Below, piece after piece: positions 1 to 6,129 of a stretch of DNA of 23,473 nt. Numbering within the stretch: position 1 is the first letter of the stretch; each line of letters starts with the position of its first letter. The DNA is from JALYIM01 sp040003205 (GTDB taxonomy: Bacteria; Acidobacteriota; Terriglobia; Terriglobales; Acidobacteriaceae): NCBI GenBank assembly GCA_040003205.1, contig JBDUDA010000015.1:1-23473 (forward strand), read 5' to 3'. A model generated the notes under the pieces. That model worked only from the letters and a program-made list of their open reading frames with translations. It was not told the DNA's origin and ran no database searches. The position numbers and the translations under genes are program-made.

Positions 1-342
1 AAAATTTCTTATGGAGGAACGGCCGCTTTGCTTGAAGGCGATGCCGAAAAACAAACCGAACGGCAAGTTGCCGATGAGCTTCCTCAGGCTGATCTTCTCA
101 AAGTGGCGCACCACGGCAGCGCTACCTCAACCATTCCTGAACTGTTGGCGGCGGTGCGACCGAAATTCGCGGTGATTTCCGTAGGAAGCCGTAATCTGTA
201 CGGACATCCACGAATGGAAGTACTAAGCAGATTGCAGGAATCGAGAGTAGCCACCTACCGGACTGACTTGAACGGCGCCACAACTTTTTACCTGGACGGG
301 AAAACCGTTACTCATCCAGATCAGCGAGTCCCGCCTCGGTAG
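1..342 (+). CDS. comEC: ComEC/Rec2-like competence protein, C-terminal fragment
   Basis: The reading frame is open from base 1, so this is the 3' end of a gene that begins upstream. The roughly 113 visible residues match the end of the metallo-beta-lactamase-like domain of ComEC/Rec2, the inner-membrane channel for single-stranded DNA uptake. Seen: ALLEGDAE, then LLKVAHHGS, then a stretch ending SRNLYGHPRMEVLSRL, the usual order in ComEC C-termini. The transmembrane competence domain and the first metal-binding motif would lie upstream and cannot be checked. The TAG stop at 340-342 lies inside the convergent DUF2007 gene, a 35-base overlap. A stand-alone MBL-fold hydrolase is the main alternative, but the C-terminal pattern favours ComEC. 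Confidence 0.82.
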   Translation, partial: KISYGGTAALLEGDAEKQTERQVADELPQADLLKVAHHGSATSTIPELLAAVRPKFAVISVGSRNLYGHPRMEVLSRLQESRVATYRTDLNGATTFYLDGKTVTHPDQRVPPR

Positions 343-610
343 CTCCGCTCAAGTCGGCTTCAGCGATTTCATCTGTGGGGATGCGGCGGTACTCCTGAAT
401 CAAGTTCTGAGCTTTCACAGCATCCGATTCGCGCACCAGAATGACGTTGCCGCCCACCCCGGGCAACACGTCCTGAGCGGCGTCAAGCGAGGTCGCGTCA
501 CAATCAATGCCGGCAGAATCGAGCAATCCGCGCACCACCAGCGCTTCGGTTTCCTGCTCGGTGTTGAAAACCTTTACTAGTTTTTCATTAGGATTGGGAG
601 CTTCAGTCAT
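308..610 (-). CDS. DUF2007-type putative signal-transducing protein
   Basis: A 100-residue protein beginning MTEAPNPNEKLVKVFNTEQE. The opening (KVFNTEQETEALVVRGLLDSAGI) and the later ILVRESDAVKAQNLI segment fit the small DUF2007 family, annotated as putative prokaryotic signal-transducing proteins; the biochemical role is unknown. The ATG at 610 is chosen because a strong Shine-Dalgarno (GGAGG) lies about four bases upstream, reading cctgtcggaggaacg before the start. A longer in-frame extension to 796 merely translates the palindromic repeat at 641-723 and is rejected. The acidic C-terminus ends in LADLDE. Its 3' end overlaps the end of the convergent comEC by 35 bases. Confidence 0.82.
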   Translation of the reverse strand: MTEAPNPNEKLVKVFNTEQETEALVVRGLLDSAGIDCDATSLDAAQDVLPGVGGNVILVRESDAVKAQNLIQEYRRIPTDEIAEADLSGATEAGLADLDE

Positions 611-640
611 CGTTCCTCCGACAGGAATTGCCGCAATGTT

Positions 641-723
641 GTCATCCCGAGCGCAGTCGAGAGACCTGCTTTTTACTAGACTGAGAAAGAAACAGCAGGT
701 TCCTCGACTTCGCTCGGAATGAC
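641..723. repeat. Family-1 palindromic intergenic repeat, complete copy
   Basis: An 83-base element with imperfect inverted arms. The left arm (641-670) starts gtcatcccgagcgcagtcga and the right arm (694-723) ends cttcgctcggaatgac. By hand the 30-base arms match at 26 positions, with a central spacer of about 23 bases. It lies between the divergent starts of the DUF2007 gene and the 92-residue gene. Related copies lie at 1248-1328, 9371-9473, 9548 and 16089. It resembles a REP/BIME or MITE-like element, but no transposase is nearby. Confidence 0.85.
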
Positions 724-823
724 AAACTGATTTTAATAATAACCGGAGCGCGGACAATTGACGATGCGGGCGCAACGAAGCAGCATGGCGCTTCATCTAA
801 ATAACAGGCACGGGAGGGTTTGC

Positions 824-1102
824 ATGGAACTGTCACGTCAGCGCGAACGAGTCTTCGAGTCAGGAAATGTAAGCGAAACCGATGATGAACGGCGAAAGAT
901 CCGCCGCCTGCAAATCATGATCAGTATGGTGATGTCCGTCATCGGACAGGACTCGAATCTCACCATTGAAGAAGCCTCTGAGCTGGCTGCGGGAGCGAAG
1001 AAGGCGGCGCTGGCGATGTTTCCGGATAAAGAGTTGGCCTACGATATCCTTTACAAGCCACGCCTTCAAAGGTTAATGAACGAGCGTTTTCGTCTGCAAT
1101 AG
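824..1102 (+). CDS. Hypothetical protein, 92 residues
   Basis: I do not recognise the family. The product starts MELSRQRERVFESGNVSETD and appears soluble and mostly helical, with a charged N-terminus, a Met-rich helix (RRLQIMISMVMSVIGQD) and a basic C-terminus ending RLMNERFRLQ. The ATG at 824 is preceded by GGGAGG at 812-817 with six bases of spacing, clearly better than the in-frame upstream start at 758, which would run through the promoter region. It has no signal peptide or metal motif. It is divergent from the DUF2007 gene. The coding call rests on the good ribosome binding site and plausible amino-acid composition. Confidence 0.7.
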   Translation: MELSRQRERVFESGNVSETDDERRKIRRLQIMISMVMSVIGQDSNLTIEEASELAAGAKKAALAMFPDKELAYDILYKPRLQRLMNERFRLQ

Positions 1103-1110
1103 GCGGAATG

Positions 1111-1177
1111 CAGGATGCAGGGATCCTTCCTTGCCAATCCTTCGCTACGCGAAAGGATTGGACTGCGTCAGGATGAC
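1111..1177. repeat. Hairpin-containing repeat fragment related to family 1
   Basis: Reads ggatgcagggatccttcc, then a hairpin at 1134-1161 (ccaatccttcgc pairing with gcgaaaggattgg, one bulged base), then tgcgtcaggatgac. The end is the reverse complement of gtcatcctgacgca, similar to a family-1 arm end. It follows directly after the stop of the 92-residue gene and could double as a 3' structure, but no T-run follows, so I do not call it a terminator. Confidence 0.6.
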
Positions 1178-1247
1178 ATTTGTTGGGTTGTGACGTGGAT
1201 GTTCTTTGAGCATTGTGAGATTGGGATCTCCCCTCACCCAGCCACGA

Positions 1248-1328
1248 GTCATCCTGAGCGAAAAGCCGAAGGATCCCTATCACCCACGTGGACTACTGGG
1301 GATAGGGATGCTTCGACTTGAGCATGAC
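1248..1328. repeat. Family-1 palindromic repeat, second copy
   Basis: An 81-base element beginning gtcatcctgagcgaaaagcc and ending gcttcgacttgagcatgac. The outer arms correspond to those at 641-723 and an inner pair, ccctatc with gataggg, extends the stem. It lies between the 3' ends of the plus-strand 92-residue gene and the minus-strand helicase gene, in a convergent intergenic region. Confidence 0.78.
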
Positions 1329-1339
1329 ATGGTTGAGAG

Positions 1340-2572
1340 TTAGGTTTGCATTTGCAGCATTTCACCTGGCAGGCAGACCATGCGTGACTTCGATGGCTCG
1401 AAGTCATTCGAGGTGAGGGCGGGGACGCTTTGCGTCCCGGCGTCCTCTTTCCCAGCAAAGTGCGTTTCAGGATTTCGTCTCTCGATCCTGATCCCCAAAG
1501 TTCGCTCGATCTCTCGCAGTTCACTGCGCTGCTCTCTGCCAAAAAGCGTTGACGCCAAACCTGTTCCACCGGCGCGTCCGGTGCGACCGACTCGGTGGAT
1601 AAAGTCCTCTGCAACCGCCGGAAGATCGTAATTAATCACGTGCGCGATGTTCTCGACGTGAATTCCACGCGAGGCGACGTCGGTAGCGACCAGAACCTGG
1701 AAGCGTCCATGCTGAAATCCCGCGAGGGCGGCGCTGCGCTGTCCTTGTGAGCGATCGCCATGAATCATGGCAGCAGCGAAGCCTTCTTTCGCGAGGCGTC
1801 GGGCTAGGCGCTCGGTGCCGTGTTTAGTGCGGACGAAAATCAGGCAGCGTCCACTCTCTGCGTTGAGCAGGCGGGCCAAAACTTCCGGCTTGCGCTCGTT
1901 AGTCACTTCAAAGGCCTGCATGCGTACGCTTTCGGAAGGCTTCAAGGTGGAGCCGACCGCAACCCGTACCGGAGCTCGCATGTATTTATTCACCAGCTGC
2001 GTCACCGTCGCCGGCAGCGTTGCCGAAAAGCACATGGTGTGGCGATCAACGGGGAGCACGCCAACGATGCGCTTGATGGCGGGGAGAAATCCCATATCCA
2101 GCATGCGGTCGGCTTCGTCCAAAACCAGGATCGAGAGTGCGTTGAAATTCACCAGGCGGCGGTCAAGAAAATCTTCGAGGCGGCCTGGAGTAGCCACGAT
2201 CAAACGGGCTCCACGACGGATGGCGGTAAGCTGAGGGCCTTCGGAAAGGCCTCCGACGACCAGTGCCGCCGCAGGAAACTTCCTTCCGCGAAGATCGTCA
2301 TAAACCTTGGCGACTTGCATGGCCAGTTCGCGGGTCGGAACCAGCGCCAGCGCGGATACGCCCGGCGTGGAAACGGTCGCGAGTTTTTCCATCACTGGAA
2401 TGAGAAAAGCTAATGTCTTGCCGGTACCGGTCTGGGCGGTTGCAAGAACGTCTTTGCCAGCCAGGGCATGAGGCAACGATGCCGCCTGTACTGGAGTCAT
2501 GGTAATAAACTTGGCCGCCGATAGGCGCTCCTTCATTTGGGCGGAAACCGGCAGTTCTGAAAATTGTGTCAT
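1340..2572 (-). CDS. DEAD-box ATP-dependent RNA helicase (RhlE-like)
   Basis: A 410-residue protein carrying the conserved motifs in order: Q motif (TMTPVQAASLP, about 25-34), Walker A (ATAQTGTGKT, 44-53), PTRELA (79-84), ATPGR (127-131), DEAD (VLDEADRMLDMGF, from 150), SAT (183-185), ATDVASRGIH (296-305) and HRVGRTGRAG (326-335). Such enzymes unwind short RNA duplexes using ATP and act in ribosome assembly or RNA decay. It is close to RhlE in layout, but the C-terminal extension is only about 70 residues with no long basic tail, so no symbol is assigned. The ATG at 2572 has only a weak Shine-Dalgarno (agtaagtga), but the start fits the family N-terminus. Confidence 0.93.
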   Translation of the reverse strand: MTQFSELPVSAQMKERLSAAKFITMTPVQAASLPHALAGKDVLATAQTGTGKTLAFLIPVMEKLATVSTPGVSALALVPTRELAMQVAKVYDDLRGRKFPAAALVVGGLSEGPQLTAIRRGARLIVATPGRLEDFLDRRLVNFNALSILVLDEADRMLDMGFLPAIKRIVGVLPVDRHTMCFSATLPATVTQLVNKYMRAPVRVAVGSTLKPSESVRMQAFEVTNERKPEVLARLLNAESGRCLIFVRTKHGTERLARRLAKEGFAAAMIHGDRSQGQRSAALAGFQHGRFQVLVATDVASRGIHVENIAHVINYDLPAVAEDFIHRVGRTGRAGGTGLASTLFGREQRSELREIERTLGIRIERRNPETHFAGKEDAGTQSVPALTSNDFEPSKSRMVCLPGEMLQMQT

Positions 2573-3136
2573 TCACTTACTTTCTATGTGGCTTGAGGCT
2601 CAGCGGCCCGGACAAAATCGTCCGCAAGCGGCTGGCGAGTCTTAGCCAGTTTTTGTTACTGAATTACGCTGAAAATACGGAGTGGAACTATTAGGCGGGA
2701 AATCTCATGTACAACTTTGGAATCCGAGGAACCGCCACATTGCTACCGTGGTATTAAGCGTACTCACAGTGTAACACGCCGGCTATTTTACGGTAGGCAA
2801 CTTGGAGGTCGCGACCCCTTACGGTAAACAGCGGGCGCGAATCCGAGTTCAGTGGCTAACGTGCGTTCTTTTATTATCAGCAACTTACCTAGAGTTCAGC
2901 ATTCCGCTTTCGGTCCAGTGCTGCAAGTGTTACAACTGTTCGCCCGACTTCCACATCTTGAGTGTGGCAAATTTGTGTATTTAGAAAACCTGGCCGCAGA
3001 TTGTTGGTGACGAGAAAACTATTTAGCAACTGCGAGGCATTCGCGGTGTTTGGATACGTGACCTAGATACGAAGATGTCCAGCTTCTGCTGCCGATTCTA
3101 GCCGCTTACCCGGCCCTAAGCTGAGACAGGAGACTT
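2573..3136. other. 564-base intergenic region, no convincing gene
   Basis: Separates the divergent helicase gene and the first FecR/DUF6600 gene, so promoters for both should lie here, but I cannot assign clear -35/-10 pairs. A 60-codon open frame at 2802-2984 has Cys clusters but no ribosome binding site or recognisable family. A short hairpin (ctggc 2632-2636 with gccag 2645-2649) is followed by five T on the plus strand, but no plus-strand gene ends there. The length would allow a structured 5' leader for either gene. Confidence 0.5.
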
Positions 3137-5764
3137 ATGAATAAGTTGAGGCATTCGGCATACGCGCTCTTAATCGCGCTGTTCTTTTCGGTTTCTACGC
3201 TCGTCGCCGTAGCAGATGAAGATGATCCTCCGGGACGAGCTGTTGACATCCGATATATCACCGGACAGGTCTCCATACAGCCCGGCGGAGTGGACGACTG
3301 GGCCGGCGCAGTCGTGAACCGCCCTCTTACGACCGCAGATCGCATCTGGGCTGACAGAGATTCTCGCGCCGAACTTCAGCTTGGCAGTGCTTCCTTGCGC
3401 TTGAATTCGGAAACCAGCCTAACCTTTACAAACGTCAGCGACCAGACGGTACAAGTTGAACTAGATCAGGGAACGCTCAACCTGAGAGTGCGACGTCTTT
3501 ATGACGGAGAAATCTATGAAGTAGATACTCCTAATCTCGCTTTCACGCTCACGCGCTCCGGCGTCTACCGTTTCGACGTTGATCCCAATGAAGGCACCAC
3601 TCGCGTGACCGTCTCTAAAGGTGAGGGCGAAGCTACCGGCGAAGGAAACGCTGTGCGACTGCGTGCCGGAGAGCAAGCTTATTTTGACAACGGAACCTCG
3701 CTAGAAAATCAGATTACCCGCGCCGACCGTTCCGATGGTTTCGACGACTGGGCGCGACTGCGCGACGAGCGCGAAGATCGCTCGCAGTCTTATCGCTACG
3801 TATCGCAAGACATGGTCGGTGCCCAGGATCTCGATGAGTATGGGACCTGGCGCAGTGACCCGGAATACGGCTCCATGTGGGTGCCTTCACACGTTCAGCG
3901 CGGATGGGCTCCTTACCACGATGGACATTGGGCTTGGGTCGCTCCTTGGGGATGGACGTGGGTTGACGACCAGCCCTGGGGTTACGCTCCCTCGCACTAC
4001 GGACGCTGGGTTCACAGGGAAGACTCCTGGGGTTGGTGTCCCGGTCCAGTGGATGTGCGTCCGGTGTACGCTCCCGCATTAGTGGCGTGGGTTGGCGGAG
4101 CCGCCTGGGGCGCAAGCGCGTCCTTCGGCGGTGGAGAAGGCGTTGGATGGTTTCCACTTGGTTACGGCGAGCCGTACGTTCCCTCTTATAGAGCCAGCAG
4201 AGGCTACTTCGAGAACGTAAACACCAGCAACACGCGCATCACCAATATCACGAACGTTACCAACACCTACTACGTCAACAACAGCGTTAATAACTCGAAC
4301 AACGTAAACAACATCAACAACGCCAATAGGATTCGATACGCAAACCAGAACGTGCCGGGAGCCGTGATTGCGGTCCCGAGAACGGCGATGGTTAATGCCC
4401 AGCCGGTATCCCGCGTGGCAGTACGGGTGCCCACCGCCGATGTTGGCAGAAGCGTGGTAGCTGTCGCCACTGCGCCGCCTATAGCCCCGGAGCGAAGAAG
4501 CCTGTTGGGAGCGAAAGCAGATGTCCGTGCGGCTGCGCCTCCGCAGCAGCAAACCGCAACTCCACGAGCCGTAATCACTAAGTCTGCTCCTCCTCCGCGA
4601 GTTGTTCCATTCGCTGCCAAGCAGGATGCCCTGGCAAAAAATCCGGGACGTCCGTTGGACACTCAAGCTGTTCAGCAGATCAGAGCACGCTTGCCAGAAC
4701 AACCAAAGCCAGCGCCGGCCCCGACTCGTCCCGCAGGGCAGCCGCGTCCTGCTAACAACGGTCAGCCGGGTCCTGCCAACAATGGTCAGCCGGAGAGAAA
4801 TGCGGGAGCGCCGGGAAATCGAAACACGGGGGCCCCGGAGAGGCCGAATACGCCTCCGCAGCAAAATAATGCAAATCAAGGCAATCCTAACGGAGCCAAT
4901 CCTGTCCGCAACCCGAATGTAAACAACGGCGCGCCCGATCGAAATGTCCCTCGCCCGCCTAACAGCAATGTTCCCGCGAACAATGGACAGCCCGTTAACA
5001 ATCCGCAGCCCGGCACCAATCCGGGTAACCAGCCAACCATGAACAATGGTCCGGACCGTCCTGGGCAGCGCCCTCAGAACGGAAATCAGCCCGGTAATGA
5101 AAGAACGCCAGTGGTAGAACGGGCTCCGGCGAACGATCGGCCACCGAGTGATCGTTCCCCAAATGACCGCCAGCAGCCAAATGCCCGCCCGCAGAACAAT
5201 CCGGAAAGCAATCCCAACGCGCGACCGGTGCCGCGTCCGCCAGATGCGGAGCGAAACGCTGCGCCGCCTCAGAGACAGCAGGCATCGCCGCAATCTCGTC
5301 CCGAGCCCCCGGCTCGTAATGAACCAACGCCGGACCTGCCGGCAGCGCGTCCTCCACAACCGGAACGGAATACTGCGCCTCCACCGAGGGAACAGGCGTC
5401 TCCGCAACCACATCCCCAACAGCCTGTCCGCAACGATCCGCCGCCGGAGCGACAAGTGGCCCGTCCACCGCAGCCGGAGCGGAACGCCGCTCCGCCGCCG
5501 AGGGAGCAGGCCTCTCCTCAACAGCGTCCTCAGCAGCCGGTTCGTAACGAGCCGCCGCCGGAGCGACAAATGGCGCGTCCGCCGCAGCCGGAGCGGAACA
5601 CCGCTCCACCGCCGAGGGAGCAGGACAGGCCTGAGAGCCGTCCGCAGCCGCCCGCGCACAATGGACCCCCGCCGGAGCGGCCTGCGGTTCGTCCACCGCA
5701 GCCCGACCGCAACCCTCCTCCACAGGGTAAGGAAAAGCAGGTTCCCCCGGAGGATCGGCAGTAA
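3137..5764 (+). CDS. Exported FecR-domain/DUF6600 protein with Pro-rich repeat tail
   Basis: An 875-residue protein. The ATG follows AGGAG at 3128-3132. Domains seen: signal peptide (about 1-27, ending VAVADE); FecR-like beta domain (about 35-170, TGQVSIQPGG, ADRIWADRDSRAEL, YEVDTPN, SGVYRFDVDP); Trp/Gly-rich DUF6600 region (about 200-345) with repeated WGW/WGY and HYGRW motifs; Asn/Thr tract (360-397); and a long Pro/Gln/Asn/Arg-rich, probably disordered tail. The tail ends in 38-residue tandem repeats of the ARPPQPERN type (bases 5231-5761). DUF6600 proteins have no firm function; FecR-like domains in other proteins act in periplasmic signalling. I infer a periplasmic or surface structural protein. 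It is paralogous to the next gene over the first 395 or so residues. No anchor or sorting motif was found. Confidence 0.88.
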   Translation: MNKLRHSAYALLIALFFSVSTLVAVADEDDPPGRAVDIRYITGQVSIQPGGVDDWAGAVVNRPLTTADRIWADRDSRAELQLGSASLRLNSETSLTFTNVSDQTVQVELDQGTLNLRVRRLYDGEIYEVDTPNLAFTLTRSGVYRFDVDPNEGTTRVTVSKGEGEATGEGNAVRLRAGEQAYFDNGTSLENQITRADRSDGFDDWARLRDEREDRSQSYRYVSQDMVGAQDLDEYGTWRSDPEYGSMWVPSHVQRGWAPYHDGHWAWVAPWGWTWVDDQPWGYAPSHYGRWVHREDSWGWCPGPVDVRPVYAPALVAWVGGAAWGASASFGGGEGVGWFPLGYGEPYVPSYRASRGYFENVNTSNTRITNITNVTNTYYVNNSVNNSNNVNNINNANRIRYANQNVPGAVIAVPRTAMVNAQPVSRVAVRVPTADVGRSVVAVATAPPIAPERRSLLGAKADVRAAAPPQQQTATPRAVITKSAPPPRVVPFAAKQDALAKNPGRPLDTQAVQQIRARLPEQPKPAPAPTRPAGQPRPANNGQPGPANNGQPERNAGAPGNRNTGAPERPNTPPQQNNANQGNPNGANPVRNPNVNNGAPDRNVPRPPNSNVPANNGQPVNNPQPGTNPGNQPTMNNGPDRPGQRPQNGNQPGNERTPVVERAPANDRPPSDRSPNDRQQPNARPQNNPESNPNARPVPRPPDAERNAAPPQRQQASPQSRPEPPARNEPTPDLPAARPPQPERNTAPPPREQASPQPHPQQPVRNDPPPERQVARPPQPERNAAPPPREQASPQQRPQQPVRNEPPPERQMARPPQPERNTAPPPREQDRPESRPQPPAHNGPPPERPAVRPPQPDRNPPPQGKEKQVPPEDRQ
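5231..5761 (+). repeat. 114-bp in-frame tandem repeats in the DUF6600 gene tail
   Basis: Units begin at 5231, 5345, 5459, 5573 and 5687, exactly 114 bases (38 codons) apart. The central three are the best conserved: each opens ARPPQPERN(T/A)APPPREQ, followed by a more variable stretch and PPPERQ. The first unit (starting PRPPDAERN) is degenerate and the last is partial. This gives roughly 4.6 copies, encoding a basic, proline-rich, probably extended chain. Confidence 0.88.
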
Positions 5765-5780
5765 CCAGTCGGCTGCCCCT

Positions 5781-5820
5781 AAGAAGACCAAAGGCCACCA
5801 TTTGGTGGCCTTTCTTCATT
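5781..5820 (+). terminator. Rho-independent terminator after first DUF6600 gene
   Basis: A perfect stem aaaggccacca / tggtggccttt (5790-5800 with 5803-5813) begins 26 bases after the stop and is followed by tttcttcatt. Effective loop attt. The A-rich 5' flank and T-rich 3' flank would allow function in both directions. It suggests the two paralogues are transcribed separately. Confidence 0.85.
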
Positions 5821-5991
5821 TGCAGGTTAGTGTCGCTAAACCGTTGAAGGCAATGGAATCTTTAGGAATCATCATGTTCCTGCCGCGCTAAGCGAGTGCC
5901 TCGCAACTCCTTCTGAAAACTCGTGTTTACATCTCTGTGAGAAATGCAGGACATTCGCCGGAGCTTAAACAGGCGGGAAAGTTAATCGCGT

Positions 5992-6054
5992 CCCTCGGAG
6001 GCTAAAGCCGTCAGTGACGTTGGGTCTATCGCAGCGCTAAAGCGCTGCGCTACC
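5992..6054. repeat. Family-2 double-hairpin intergenic repeat, copy 1
   Basis: Reads ccctcggaggctaaagccg, about 20 variable bases, then cgcagcgctaaagcgctgcg and ctacc. The second half is a strong stem, gcagcgct with agcgctgc. The same two-part structure occurs at 15985-16047 and 19836-19901. No gene overlaps it. Confidence 0.78.
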
Positions 6055-6129
6055 TGTAAACTTTTCCATCGGTTGTAGACCGCAAATGCCCTGGAGCCAC
6101 CGGACAGGTGGTTTGAAGGAGAGAAAGCC

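Larger units (their letters stand above)
5765..6129. other. 365-base region between the paralogues
   Basis: Contains the terminator at 5781-5820, a family-2 hairpin repeat at 5992-6054 and a small hairpin at 6097-6111 just before the next ribosome binding site. I see no supported gene. The promoter of the second paralogue should lie between about 5820 and 6090, but no clear consensus was assigned. Confidence 0.6.

Noticed and set aside
611..796. N-terminal extension of the DUF2007 protein
   Set aside because: The added residues translate the palindromic repeat (CHSERSRGT, SLDCARDD), and a strong Shine-Dalgarno marks the start at 610.
1134..1161. Hairpin after the 92-residue gene as a terminator
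   Set aside because: No T-run follows and it is part of a repeat fragment, so it is listed as a repeat only.
2632..2654. Hairpin plus T-run resembling a terminator
   Set aside because: Only a five-base stem, and no plus-strand gene ends upstream of it; it could belong to a leader but support is too weak.
2802..2984. 60-codon plus-strand frame with Cys clusters in the helicase/DUF6600 gap
   Set aside because: No ribosome binding site, no family resemblance; probably chance.
4079..5791. 570-codon open frame on the minus strand opposite the first DUF6600 tail
   Set aside because: It is Arg/Leu-rich, antisense to a repeat-rich GC-rich gene with signal peptide, ribosome binding site and terminator on the other strand. 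Long antisense frames are expected in such sequence.
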